Under the pieces are notes generated by a model. That model made no database searches and was not told the origin of the DNA. It was given only the letters and a program-made list of their open reading frames with translations. Shown here in pieces: positions 51,587-60,904 of a stretch of 64,000 bases of DNA. Within the stretch, counting starts at the first letter, position 1; every line of letters begins with the position of its first letter. The DNA comes from DASYTH01 sp035942955 (GTDB lineage Bacteria > Actinomycetota > Actinomycetes > Mycobacteriales > Pseudonocardiaceae). The position numbers and the translations under genes were made by a program. The DNA lies in contig NZ_DASZCQ010000316.1 in assembly GCF_035942955.1 (NCBI RefSeq), positions 1 to 64,000 on the forward strand. Direction: 5' to 3'.

Positions 51587-52564
51587 ATGTCACACATCGT
51601 CGATACCAATGACGCCGCCTGGCGGCGGGTGCTGGGCCCCCGGTCCATTCTGCTCGCCGCCCCGCGGTCGTTCTGTGCGGGCGTGGTTCGGGCGATCGAT
51701 ATCGTCGAGCGGCTGCTCGAACGCGGCGCACCCGTCTATGTGCGCAAGCAGATCGTGCACAACGGTCACGTGGTCGCCGACCTGGAGTCCCGCGGCGCGG
51801 TGTTCGTCGACGAGCTGGCCGACGTTCCGGCCGGGGCCACCGTGGTGTTCTCCGCGCACGGGGTCTCCCCCGCGGTGCGCGCCGAGGCGGACGCCCGCGG
51901 CCTCGACGTCGTCGACGCCACCTGCCCGCTGGTCACCAAGGTGCACGCGCAGGCCCGCCGGTTCGCCGGCCGCGGCGACACGGTCGTGATGATCGGGCAC
52001 GCCGGGCACGAGGAGGTGGAGGGCGTCATGGGCGAGGCGCCGGACCGGACCGTGCTGGTGGAGACGGTCGCCGACGTGGACCGCCTCGACGTCGCCGACC
52101 CGGCACGGGTGTCGTACCTGACCCAGACCACCCTTGCCGTCGACGAGACCGCCGAGGTCATCGAGGCGCTGCGGGCCCGGTTCCCCGAGCTGCGTGGGCC
52201 CGGCTCGGAGGACATCTGCTACGCCACCACCAACCGCCAGGACGCGCTGGCCGTCGTCGCCGAGCGCTCCGACCTGGTGCTGGTGCTCGGCTCGGACAAC
52301 TCGTCCAACTCGGTGCGGCTGGTGGAGCTGGCCAGGCGCAACGCGACGCCGGCCTACCTGATCGAGGACGCGACCGCCATCGAGCCGCACTGGCTGGCCG
52401 GCGTCCGCACCGTCGGGCTGACCGCGGGCGCGTCGGCGCCGCCCGGCCTCGTCGACGACGTCGTCGCGCTGCTCGGCGAGCTCGGGCCGGTGACCGTCAC
52501 CGAGCACGAGACCGCACGGGAGACCGTCCACTTCGCACTGCCGGTGGCGGTGAGGGCGGCATGA
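51587..52564 (+). CDS. ispH: 4-hydroxy-3-methylbut-2-enyl diphosphate reductase
   Basis: 325 residues; last MEP-pathway enzyme, reducing HMBPP to IPP and DMAPP with a [4Fe-4S] cluster. The three cluster cysteines are in PRSFCAGVVRAID (about 30), VDATCPLVTKVH (about 114) and DICYATTNRQ (about 210), and HGVSP and GSDNSSNS are present. Complete length. It is coupled to dxs by ATGA and sits in a terpenoid cluster, so it is likely a second, pathway-dedicated copy. Confidence 0.96.
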   Translation: MSHIVDTNDAAWRRVLGPRSILLAAPRSFCAGVVRAIDIVERLLERGAPVYVRKQIVHNGHVVADLESRGAVFVDELADVPAGATVVFSAHGVSPAVRAEADARGLDVVDATCPLVTKVHAQARRFAGRGDTVVMIGHAGHEEVEGVMGEAPDRTVLVETVADVDRLDVADPARVSYLTQTTLAVDETAEVIEALRARFPELRGPGSEDICYATTNRQDALAVVAERSDLVLVLGSDNSSNSVRLVELARRNATPAYLIEDATAIEPHWLAGVRTVGLTAGASAPPGLVDDVVALLGELGPVTVTEHETARETVHFALPVAVRAA

Positions 52565-54345
52565 CCGGCGTGCTGAGCCAGTTGCACGGTCCGGCGGATC
52601 TGCGCCGGGTGCCGAGGGCGATGCTGCCCGTGCTGGCCGGGGAGATCCGCGCCCTGCTCATCGAGAAGGTGTGCCGCACCGGCGGGCACCTCGGCGCGAA
52701 CCTCGGCGTGGTGGAGCTGACCATCGGCCTGCACCGCGTGTTCGAGTCGCCGCGCGACGTGCTGCTGTTCGACACCGGCCACCAGGCGTACGTCCACAAG
52801 CTACTCACCGGCCGGACCGACTTCGACGGGCTGCGCCAGACCGGCGGCCTGTCCGGCTACCCGTCCCGCTCCGAGTCGGTGCACGACGTCATCGAGAACT
52901 CGCATGCGTCCACCGCGCTGTCCTATTCGGACGGAATGGCGCGGGCGTTCCGGCTGGCCGGCCAGGAGGACCGCCGGGTGGTCGCCGTCGTCGGCGACGG
53001 GGCGCTGACCGGCGGCATGTGCTGGGAGGCGCTGAACAACCTCGGCGCGGCCCCGGACCGGCCGGTGATCGTGGTGCTCAACGACAACGGGCGGTCCTAC
53101 GCGCCGACCGTCGGCGGCCTCGCGGCGCACCTCGGTGCGCTGCGCGCGGGAACCGCGGACGGCAACCTGTTCCGCTCGCTGGGGTTCGCCTACCTTGGGC
53201 CGATCGACGGGCACGACGTGCACGCGGTGGAGGCGGTGCTGCGGCAGGCGGCCGCGCTGAACCGCCCGGTCGTCGTGCATGCCGTGACCGCCAAGGGATC
53301 CGGCTACCGGCCGGCGGAGGCCGACGAGGCCGACCGCATGCACGCGGTGGGGGTCATCGACCCGGCAACCGGCCGGGCGCCCGCGGCCGGCGCGCCGTCC
53401 TGGACGTCGGTGTTCGGCGACGAGATCGCCGCGATCGGGGCGGACCGGCCGGACGTGGTGTGCCTGACCGCGGCGATGCTGCTGCCCACCGGTCTCGGCG
53501 AGTTCGCAAGGCGCTTCCCCGACCGGGTCATCGACGTCGGGATCGCCGAGCAGCACGCGGTCACCTGCGCGGCCGGCCTGGCGATGGGCGGCCGGCACCC
53601 GGTCGTCGCCGTCTACTCCACGTTCCTCAACCGGGCCTTCGACCAGGTGCTGATGGACGTGGCGCTGCACCGCCAGCCGGTGACGATCGTGCTGGACCGG
53701 GCCGGGATCACCGGCCCGGACGGCGCCAGCCACCACGGCATGTGGGACGCGTCGATCCTCCCGGTCGTGCCGGGGCTGCGGCTGGCCGCCCCGCGCGACC
53801 CGGCCGGGCTGCGCCTGCTGCTGCGGGAGGCGGTCGCGATCGACGACGGGCCGACGGTCATTCGCTATCCGAAGTCGACGGTCGGCCCGGACATCCCCGC
53901 ACTGCGCCGGATCGGTGAGGTGGACGTGCTGCACGAGGACCCGGGCGCCACGGTGCTGCTGGTCCCGGTCGGACCGCTGGCCGGCGCGTGCCTCGCGGCC
54001 GCGGCCGAGCTCGCCGGCTACGGCGTGCCGGTGACCATCGCCGACCCGCGGTGGATCGCGCCGGTCGACCCGGCCCTTGTGCAGCTGGCCGAGCGGCACC
54101 GGTTGGTGCTCGCCGTCGAGGACACGGTCACCACCGGCGCGCTCGGCACCCGGCTGGCCCAGGCGCTGGCCGCGGCCGGCAGCGACACCGTCGCGGCGGC
54201 ATTCGCGCTGCCGCAACGGTTCCTCCCGCACGCGTCGCGCGGCGAGCTGCTGCACAGCTGCGGCCTCGACGGCCACGGGATCGCCGCGACCGTGCTCAAA
54301 CGACTGGCAAGGACCGGGCAGCTACAGGAGGTGGCGGCGGCATGA
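52561..54345 (+). CDS. dxs: 1-deoxy-D-xylulose-5-phosphate synthase
   Basis: 594 residues, slightly shorter than usual housekeeping DXS. The TPP-binding motif is VVGDGALTGGMCWEALNN, with the catalytic His in GPIDGHDVHAVE and IDVGIAEQHAVTCAAGLA in the second domain. It condenses pyruvate and glyceraldehyde 3-phosphate, the first and flux-setting MEP step. The ATG overlaps the ispH stop and its own stop overlaps the start of a 15-codon ORF. Placement in the cluster suggests it boosts precursor supply. Confidence 0.95.
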   Translation: MTGVLSQLHGPADLRRVPRAMLPVLAGEIRALLIEKVCRTGGHLGANLGVVELTIGLHRVFESPRDVLLFDTGHQAYVHKLLTGRTDFDGLRQTGGLSGYPSRSESVHDVIENSHASTALSYSDGMARAFRLAGQEDRRVVAVVGDGALTGGMCWEALNNLGAAPDRPVIVVLNDNGRSYAPTVGGLAAHLGALRAGTADGNLFRSLGFAYLGPIDGHDVHAVEAVLRQAAALNRPVVVHAVTAKGSGYRPAEADEADRMHAVGVIDPATGRAPAAGAPSWTSVFGDEIAAIGADRPDVVCLTAAMLLPTGLGEFARRFPDRVIDVGIAEQHAVTCAAGLAMGGRHPVVAVYSTFLNRAFDQVLMDVALHRQPVTIVLDRAGITGPDGASHHGMWDASILPVVPGLRLAAPRDPAGLRLLLREAVAIDDGPTVIRYPKSTVGPDIPALRRIGEVDVLHEDPGATVLLVPVGPLAGACLAAAAELAGYGVPVTIADPRWIAPVDPALVQLAERHRLVLAVEDTVTTGALGTRLAQALAAAGSDTVAAAFALPQRFLPHASRGELLHSCGLDGHGIAATVLKRLARTGQLQEVAAA

Positions 54346-54389
54346 AGATTGCGGAATGCCGGGCGAGGGAGTTGGAGGCCACCGTATGA
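54342..54389 (+). CDS. 15-codon coupling ORF between dxs and ispG
   Basis: ATG at 54342 overlaps the dxs stop (ATGA) and its TGA overlaps the ispG ATG at 54386 (ATGA again). The product would be MKIAECRARELEATV. GGAGG lies just upstream of the start and GTTGGAGGCC inside it serves ispG. It may be a translational relay or the start of a lost gene. No family recognised; whether the peptide matters is unknown. Confidence 0.4.
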   Translation: MKIAECRARELEATV

Positions 54390-55504
54390 CCACTGTGGAC
54401 ATCGGGCTGCCAAGGCCGCGCCCCGCCCGCCGGGCCAGCCGCCGGCTCATGGTCGGCGACGTCCCGGTCGGCGGCGACGCGCCGGTGTCGGTCCAGTCGA
54501 TGACCACCACGCCCACCACCGACGTGAACCAGACCCTGCAGCAGATCGCCCAGCTCACCGCGGCCGGCTGCCAGATCGTGCGGGTCGCGGTGCCGTCCCA
54601 GGACGACGCCGACGCGTTGCCGGCCATCGCCAGGAAATCGCCGATCCCGGTGATCGCCGACATTCACTTCCAGCCGCGGTACGTGTTCGCCGCGATCGAC
54701 GCCGGCTGCGCGGGCGTGCGCGTCAACCCGGGCAACATCAAGCAGTTCGACGACCGGGTCGGCGAGATCGCCAGGGCGGCGGGCGCGGCCGGCGTGCCGA
54801 TCCGCATCGGCGTCAACGCCGGCTCGCTGGATCCGCGGCTGCTGGCCAAGTACGGCAAGGCGACCCCGGAGGCGCTGGTCGAGTCGGCGCTGTGGGAGTG
54901 CTCGCTGTTCGAGGAGCACGGGTTCACCGATCTGAAGATCTCGGTCAAGCACCACGACCCGATGGTGATGGTGGCGGCGTACCGGCTGCTGGCCCGGCGC
55001 TGTGACTACCCGCTGCACCTCGGTGTCACCGAGGCCGGGCCGGCGATGCAGGGCACCATCAAGTCCGCCGTGGCCTTCGGGATCCTGCTGGCCGACGGCA
55101 TCGGCGACACGATCAGGGTCTCGCTGTCCGCGCCGCCGGTCGAGGAGGTCAAGGTCGGCATCGGCATCCTCGAGTCGCTCGGCCTGCGGGAGCGCCGCCT
55201 GGAGATCGTGTCCTGCCCGTCCTGCGGCCGGGCCCAGGTCGACGTGTACCAGCTGGCCGAGCGGGTGTCCGCGGCGCTGGACGGGTTCCCGCTGCCGCTG
55301 CGGGTGGCCGTGATGGGCTGCGTGGTCAACGGTCCGGGCGAGGCGCGGGAGGCCGACCTCGGCGTGGCATCGGGCAACGGCAAGGGACAGATCTTCGTGC
55401 GCGGCCGGGTGATCAAGACCGTCCCGGAGAGCCAGATCGTGGAAACCCTTGTCGAGGAAGCGGTTCGGTTGGCCGACGAGGCCGAGGCAGCGGAGGTGTT
55501 GTGA
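54386..55504 (+). CDS. ispG: 4-hydroxy-3-methylbut-2-en-1-yl diphosphate synthase
   Basis: 372 residues. SVQSMTTTPTTDVNQTLQQI at the start, VIADIHFQPRY, RVNPGNIK, and C-terminal cluster cysteines in EIVSCPSCGRAQVD and VMGCVVNGPGEA identify GcpE/IspG, which converts MEcPP to HMBPP. The ATG at 54386 has GGAGG 8 bases upstream. Its stop overlaps the P450 start. Together with ispH and dxs it forms a dedicated partial MEP set. Confidence 0.96.
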   Translation: MTTVDIGLPRPRPARRASRRLMVGDVPVGGDAPVSVQSMTTTPTTDVNQTLQQIAQLTAAGCQIVRVAVPSQDDADALPAIARKSPIPVIADIHFQPRYVFAAIDAGCAGVRVNPGNIKQFDDRVGEIARAAGAAGVPIRIGVNAGSLDPRLLAKYGKATPEALVESALWECSLFEEHGFTDLKISVKHHDPMVMVAAYRLLARRCDYPLHLGVTEAGPAMQGTIKSAVAFGILLADGIGDTIRVSLSAPPVEEVKVGIGILESLGLRERRLEIVSCPSCGRAQVDVYQLAERVSAALDGFPLPLRVAVMGCVVNGPGEAREADLGVASGNGKGQIFVRGRVIKTVPESQIVETLVEEAVRLADEAEAAEVL

Positions 55505-56739
55505 TGGCGGTCGACGCCAACCCACGAGCGGACTACCTGGATCTGACCGAGCTGGGTCAGGAGTTCGTCGACGATCCGTACCCGTTCCTTGCCGAGCTGC
55601 GGGAGGGCGAGGCGATCCGGCGGGTGGTGTACCACGGCGTTCCCGCCTGGCTGGTGACCCGGTTCGAGCACGCCCGCGAGGTGTTCTCCGACATGCGCCT
55701 GTCGTCGGACCTGGCCAACGCCAGCGACGAGGTGCGCGCCGTGCCGTGGATCAGCGGCCCGGAGTCGCTCGGCCTCACCAAGGGAATGATCAACCTCGAC
55801 CCGCCGGCGCACACCCGGCTGCGCCGCCCGGTGGCCAAGGCGTTCACGTCCCGCCGGGTCGGCGGCCTGCGCCAGCTGACCAAGCGGATCGGCGAGGAGC
55901 TGCTCGATGCCGCGCTCGCCCGCGGGCGGGTCGACTTCCTGCAGGAGTACGCCATGCCCCTGGCGTGCCGGGGAATCATGGGCCTGCTCGGCGTGCCGGC
56001 CGGCGACACCCGGCCCTTCCAGGAGCGGTGCTACATCCTGCTGTCCACCGACCCGGCCGACCTGCCCAAGCTGCCGGACGCGCTGGTGTGGCTCAGCGAG
56101 TACCTCGGCGGCCTGGTGGCCGCCAAACGCGCCGAGCCGGGCGAGGACCTGCTCAGCGAGCTGGTGGCGATGGCCGACGAGGGCGACCGGCTCAGCGACG
56201 CCGAGCTGCGGTCGACCATGTTCCTGTTGCTGGTGGCGGGTTTTGCGACCACATCGAGCCTGATCACCAACGGGCTGCTGGCCTTGCTCACCTATCCCGA
56301 CCAGTTCGCGGCGCTACGAGCGGACCCCGGACTCATCCCGAGCGCGATCGAGGAGATGCTGCGCTTCGACCCGTCTGCCGGGGCGGCGTTGCCCCAGTTC
56401 GCCACCGAGGACCTCACCCTCGGCGGCGTCCGGATCCGCAAGGGCGAGGCCGTGATCGTCTCGCTGGCGGCGGCCAACCGCGACCCGCGCCGGTTCACCG
56501 ATCCGGACACGTTCGACATTCGCCGTGACGAAGGGCACATCGCGTTCGCCCACGGCATCCACTTCTGCATCGGCGCCCAGCTGGCCAGGATGGAGGGCCA
56601 GGTGGCGTTCGAGGTGCTGCTCGAGCGGACCGCCGACGTCCGCCTCGCGGTGCCGCGCGAGGAGCTGTCCTGGCGGATTCACCACAACCCCCGCATGCTC
56701 AAGAGCCTGCCGGTGATCCTCACGAGTACTCGAGGATGA
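55504..56739 (+). CDS. Cytochrome P450 (terpenoid cluster, rightward arm)
   Basis: 411 residues, typical actinobacterial P450. I-helix LLVAGFATTSSLIT, ExxR in EEMLRFDPSAG and heme loop IAFAHGIHFCIGAQLARME (Cys about residue 353). A GTG at 55501 is an alternative start overlapping ispG as GTGA. It is a second oxidation step for the terpenoid. Its 3' end overlaps the convergent lipoprotein gene by 20 bp. Confidence 0.93.
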   Translation: MAVDANPRADYLDLTELGQEFVDDPYPFLAELREGEAIRRVVYHGVPAWLVTRFEHAREVFSDMRLSSDLANASDEVRAVPWISGPESLGLTKGMINLDPPAHTRLRRPVAKAFTSRRVGGLRQLTKRIGEELLDAALARGRVDFLQEYAMPLACRGIMGLLGVPAGDTRPFQERCYILLSTDPADLPKLPDALVWLSEYLGGLVAAKRAEPGEDLLSELVAMADEGDRLSDAELRSTMFLLLVAGFATTSSLITNGLLALLTYPDQFAALRADPGLIPSAIEEMLRFDPSAGAALPQFATEDLTLGGVRIRKGEAVIVSLAAANRDPRRFTDPDTFDIRRDEGHIAFAHGIHFCIGAQLARMEGQVAFEVLLERTADVRLAVPREELSWRIHHNPRMLKSLPVILTSTRG

Positions 56740-57970
56740 CCGCGCGCAGCCGGCGCGGCTGGGTGGGCAGGTCGGCCGCTCCCACGGCGAACATCAGGTC
56801 GGTGCCCGGGACCGCGGCGATGCCGTTGAGGTTCATGCCCACCGCGTCCGGTGGCGCGGGGATCGGCGCGTCGACCCACGGGCCGGTGCCCCGAAAGCTG
56901 GCCAGCTTCACGCTGGGCTCCCGGAAGTTCTCGATCAGCCAAGGGTTACCGGCCGTGTCGACGGCGACGTCGGGCAGGCGCGCGGCCGGCAGCCCGCCGA
57001 CCTCCCGCCACGTCGTGCCGTCACCGTGCACGACGAGGGCGCCGCCGTCCGGCGACATGAGGGTGTCGCCGACCGCCCACAGGTCGTTCGACGAGCGCCC
57101 GCCGATCGCGGTCAGGGCGAGCCGCTTGTCGTTGAGGCCGACCCGAACCGTCCGCCAGGCGGTGCCGTCCCAGTGGTACAGCAACGGGCCGAGGAACCCG
57201 GTCCACGCGCCGTTGCCGGCGGCCCAGATGTCGTTGGGAGCGAACGCCTTGAGCCCGGTGACGGCGCAGAAGTTCGGCGTGCCGCCGAACGACGTGCCGC
57301 CCTGCACGCACTCGGCCGGCGCCTCGTGCTCCTTCCAGTCCCGCCCGGTCCACTCCAGGATGACGGCCTCGGTGTTGCGGTGACCCACCATCCAGGCGTG
57401 CCCGGCCACCACCGCCAGATCCGTGATGGACAGCAGGCTCGGGGTGGCGCCGGCCGGGAACGGCACCTCGTGCCAGGTGCCGCCGTCGTAGCGCAAGACC
57501 TTGGTGACGTTGTCGGAGGGCTCGTGCGCCGCAGGACCGCCGACCGCCCAGACATCCGTCGGTGAGCCGGCCGCCACGAGCTTCAGCCCGCCCTTCCACG
57601 TGACGCCGGGCAGCGGCATCCGCGACCACCGGCTGCCGTCCCATTGCAGGATCAGCGGTTCACCGGTGGTGTACAACTCGGGCGGCGTGTAGTTGTCCGA
57701 GCCCACCGCCCACGCATGAGCGCGGTCGGTGGCCACGACGTCGCGCAGGATGCTGGTCGGGGTGGTGGGCGGCAGCGTGGCCGGCTTCCAGGCGGGCGGC
57801 CGTGCCGGTGCGGACGACGAGGAAGCCGGTGACGATGCCGGTGCCGGTGCGCCGCTGCTCGGCCCACCGAGCACGGGCCCCGAACTGGGTCCGCCGATCG
57901 GTTTCCCGGCACACCCGGAGGTCAGGACGGCCACGGCGAGCGCCGCGGCCAATCGTCCGCCTCGAGCCAT
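56720..57970 (-). CDS. Secreted lipoprotein with beta-propeller-like repeats
   Basis: 416 residues. A lipobox LTSGC follows a hydrophobic leader, so Cys30 or so is lipidated. A Ser/Pro/Ala-rich linker (about 35-70) follows. Then come repeated W-x-V-G blades: DVWAVGGPAAHEP, DIWAAGNGAW, DLWAVGDTLM, each preceded by a W-D-G-T/S strand, as in galactose-oxidase/kelch-like propellers. It is probably a cell-surface binding protein. GGGGAGGGG precedes the ATG. Its link to either flanking cluster is uncertain. Confidence 0.78.
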   Translation of the reverse strand: MARGGRLAAALAVAVLTSGCAGKPIGGPSSGPVLGGPSSGAPAPASSPASSSSAPARPPAWKPATLPPTTPTSILRDVVATDRAHAWAVGSDNYTPPELYTTGEPLILQWDGSRWSRMPLPGVTWKGGLKLVAAGSPTDVWAVGGPAAHEPSDNVTKVLRYDGGTWHEVPFPAGATPSLLSITDLAVVAGHAWMVGHRNTEAVILEWTGRDWKEHEAPAECVQGGTSFGGTPNFCAVTGLKAFAPNDIWAAGNGAWTGFLGPLLYHWDGTAWRTVRVGLNDKRLALTAIGGRSSNDLWAVGDTLMSPDGGALVVHGDGTTWREVGGLPAARLPDVAVDTAGNPWLIENFREPSVKLASFRGTGPWVDAPIPAPPDAVGMNLNGIAAVPGTDLMFAVGAADLPTQPRRLRAVILEYS

Positions 57971-58039
57971 GTGCCCCTCCCCAGCATGCCGGCACACGGC
58001 GCCGTGTGCGGTGCCGTGACAGTACTCCGGCGAACCGGG

Positions 58040-59881
58040 TCAGTCGAGCCGGAACTCGGGGTGATAGAGGTCGAACCAGTGGTACAGGTCCAGCACCCGG
58101 TCGATGCCGCGGCGCACGTTGCTGGGCACGGTGGCCGGGTCGAGCGCCACGACGCCGGTCAGCCAGTCCTGGTCGATCAGGTCGTGCACGGGGTGATCGC
58201 GGTCGGCGAGCACCTCCTTGGCCTGCTGCTGCAGCACGGCGTTGTAGTTCGAGTCCTGTGTGGACGGATAGGAGGCCTTGAGCCGGTACCGGACGGACTC
58301 CGGCACCACGTGCGCGGTGGCCGCCCGCAGCAGGCTCTTCTCCCGGCCGTCGAAGGTCTTCATCGACCACGGCGTGTTGTAGACGTACTCGACCAGGCGG
58401 TGGTCGCAGAACGGGACGCGGACCTCGAGGCCCACCGCCATGGACACGCGGTCCTTGCGGTCAAGCAGCATCCGGACGAACCGGGTCAGGTGCAGGTTGC
58501 TGACCGTCCGCATGCGACGGTCCACATCGGAGTCGGTATCGGCGTGCGACACGGCGGCCGCCGCGGTGGCGTACTGGTCGGCGACGTAGCTGTCGACGTC
58601 GAGCAGGCGCCGCACGGCCGGGTTCAGCACCGCCGACCGGTCGCCGCTCATCGCGCTCTGGTAGGCCAGCCACGGGAACGTGCCCGCGTCCACCGCCGCC
58701 GGGTCGTGGAACCAGCGATAGCCGGCGAACACCTCGTCGGCCGACTCGCCGGACAGCGCCACCGTCGACTCCCCCCGGATCGCCTGGAACAGCTGGTACA
58801 GCGAGGTGTCCATCTCGCCGAAACCGATCGGCAGGTCCCGCGCGGTGATCACGGCGCGGCGCAGCTCGGGGTCGGTCAGCTCGTCCGGATTGAGCGTCAC
58901 GAACTTGTGCGCCGAGCCGACCAGGTCGACGACCTCGCGGATGAACGGCGTGTCCGGGGTGTCGCGCACCTCGTCGGCCCGGAACGTCTCCTCCCGTCCG
59001 ACGAAGTCCACCGAGAACGTGCGCAGCCGCTCGCCCTGCTCGGCAAGGTGCGCCGCGGCCAGACCGGTGACCGCGCTGGAGTCCAGCCCGCCGGACAGCA
59101 GCACGCAGCGCGGCACGTCGGCGACCAGCTGGCGGCGCACGATGTCGGTCATCAGCTCGCGGACCGTGCCGACCGTCGTCTCCAGATCGTCGTGGTGCGC
59201 CTTGGCTTCCAGCGTCCAGTACCGCCGGGTGCGGATGCCGCCGGCGCCGACGGTGACGATCGTGCCCGGCTCGACCTCGGCCATTCCCCGCCACAGCGCC
59301 CAACCCGGGGTCATGGTGAACCCGACCAGCTCGCGCAGTCCCGCGGTGTCGACCACCCGGCCCGCCGCCGGGTTGGCCAGGATCGCCTTCGGCTCGGAGC
59401 CGAACAGCACCCCGTCGCCGGTCGGGTAGTAGTAGAGCGGCTTGATGCCCAACCGGTCGCGGATCAGCACCAGCCGGTCGGTCCGCTCGTCCCACACGGC
59501 GAAGGCGAACATGCCGTTGAGGTGGTCGGCGACGCCGTCGCCCCACTCCAGGTAGCCGCGCAGCACCACCTCGGTGTCGCTGACCGTCCGGAACCGGTGG
59601 CCCCGGCCTTCCAACTCGGCGCGCAGCTCGGTGAAGTTGTACGTCTCCCCGCTGTAGACCATGGCGACCGCGCCGGCGGGCGTCCGGACCTCCATCGGCT
59701 GCCGCCCGCCTGCAAGGTCGATAATGGACAGTCGGCGGTGGCCGAGCGCCACGTGCGGCCGGATCCAGGTGCCGGAGTCGTCCGGACCGCGGCAGGCCAT
59801 GGTCCGCGTCATCGCGTGGACGGTCTCACTCTGCCGGGTCAGGTCCGAGTCGTAGCCGACCCAGCCGGCGATGCCACACAT
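58040..59881 (-). CDS. Asparagine-synthase-type amidotransferase (PhzH-like)
   Basis: 613 residues. Cys1 nucleophile in MCGIAGWVGYD starts the glutaminase domain (RGPDDSG, GHRRLSIIDLAGG). The ATP-pyrophosphatase motif CVLLSGGLDSSAV is at about residue 262. The length matches PhzH, which amidates phenazine-1-carboxylate to the carboxamide. The gene lies 15 bp after a PhzM-like methyltransferase and near phzB, so a tailoring amidation is the best guess. A primary-metabolic AsnB is the alternative. Confidence 0.85.
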   Translation of the reverse strand: MCGIAGWVGYDSDLTRQSETVHAMTRTMACRGPDDSGTWIRPHVALGHRRLSIIDLAGGRQPMEVRTPAGAVAMVYSGETYNFTELRAELEGRGHRFRTVSDTEVVLRGYLEWGDGVADHLNGMFAFAVWDERTDRLVLIRDRLGIKPLYYYPTGDGVLFGSEPKAILANPAAGRVVDTAGLRELVGFTMTPGWALWRGMAEVEPGTIVTVGAGGIRTRRYWTLEAKAHHDDLETTVGTVRELMTDIVRRQLVADVPRCVLLSGGLDSSAVTGLAAAHLAEQGERLRTFSVDFVGREETFRADEVRDTPDTPFIREVVDLVGSAHKFVTLNPDELTDPELRRAVITARDLPIGFGEMDTSLYQLFQAIRGESTVALSGESADEVFAGYRWFHDPAAVDAGTFPWLAYQSAMSGDRSAVLNPAVRRLLDVDSYVADQYATAAAAVSHADTDSDVDRRMRTVSNLHLTRFVRMLLDRKDRVSMAVGLEVRVPFCDHRLVEYVYNTPWSMKTFDGREKSLLRAATAHVVPESVRYRLKASYPSTQDSNYNAVLQQQAKEVLADRDHPVHDLIDQDWLTGVVALDPATVPSNVRRGIDRVLDLYHWFDLYHPEFRLD

Positions 59882-59896
59882 CCGTTGCCCCGTCTC

Positions 59897-60904
59897 TCAG
59901 TACCGTGCGGCCGCGATCAGCGCGGTGGTCTCGACCGGCAGGTCGGCGCTGCGCTCGATGTACAGGCCGGCCCGGGTGAGCAGCGCGCGCAGGTGCTCGA
60001 GCGAGCGGTGCCGGCCGCCGGTGGTCATCAGCAGGTGCAGGTCCCACAGCGCGGGCAGCACGGTGGAGTTCTCCTCCACCACCAAGCGGTCCAGCAGCAA
60101 CAGCCGCGAGGACGCGTCGGCCATCCCGCGCCGGATGTGCTCGAACAGCCCGACGACGGCGTCGTCGGAGTGTCCGGCAAGGACCCGGCAGAGCAGGTAC
60201 ACGTCGCCGCCGGCCGGCACGCCGCTGAACATGTCGCCGCCGACCACCTCGACCCGATCCGCGCCGACCGTGGCGGCCAGGTGCGCCCTGGCCACTGGGG
60301 CGACGTGCTCGCGATCCATCAGCACGCCCCGGGCGTCCGGAACCGACGACAGGATCGCCGCCAGCAGCGCACCGTTTCCGCCACCCAGGTCGACCACGGT
60401 CTTGCCGCTGAAGTCGAACACGTCCGGCACGTACTCGAAGAACAGGTTGCCGGCCTTCATGGCCCCCTGGAACCGGGCGGAGGTGTCCGGGTCGCGGCCG
60501 AGATAGCTGTACAGCGGCTGCCCGTAGGCCAGCTCGAACCCGGAGCTCACCGTCGTGATCGCCTCGTGCGCGTGGGCCCAGGCGGCGTAGAACTCCTCGC
60601 CGTAGAGCAGGCACATGTCCCGCATGGACTCCGGCCCGTCCAGTAGCGCGGTGCTCACCGGCGTGTTGCGGTAGCCGGTGTCCGGGGTGCCCGCGAACAC
60701 GCCCATGGCCACCAGCAGCCGCATCAGCCGGTGGATGCCGTCCTCCTTGGCGCCGGTGGCCGAGGCCAGATCGGCGTCGGTGGTGCGGCCGGCCGCGATG
60801 TGGTCGGGCAGCTCCAGCTTGACCGCGGTGTACAGGGCCTGCGCGCGCCAGCCGCCGGTGATCAGCTCGACCACCTGGCGGGCGGCGTCCAGGTCGCGGG
60901 TCAC
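59897..60904 (-). CDS. PhzM-like SAM-dependent methyltransferase
   Basis: 335 residues. A dimerisation helical domain is followed by a Rossmann fold with the SAM motif VVDLGGGNGALLAAIL (about 166-181). It follows PhzM along its length: IHRLMRLLVAMGVF, LLYGEEFYAAW, GFELAYGQPLYSYLGRDP and LPVETTALIAAAR. PhzM N-methylates phenazine-1-carboxylate; O- or N-methylation here is open. GTG at 60904 overlaps the phzB stop (GTGA), tying it to the phenazine operon. Confidence 0.88.
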   Translation of the reverse strand: MTRDLDAARQVVELITGGWRAQALYTAVKLELPDHIAAGRTTDADLASATGAKEDGIHRLMRLLVAMGVFAGTPDTGYRNTPVSTALLDGPESMRDMCLLYGEEFYAAWAHAHEAITTVSSGFELAYGQPLYSYLGRDPDTSARFQGAMKAGNLFFEYVPDVFDFSGKTVVDLGGGNGALLAAILSSVPDARGVLMDREHVAPVARAHLAATVGADRVEVVGGDMFSGVPAGGDVYLLCRVLAGHSDDAVVGLFEHIRRGMADASSRLLLLDRLVVEENSTVLPALWDLHLLMTTGGRHRSLEHLRALLTRAGLYIERSADLPVETTALIAAARY

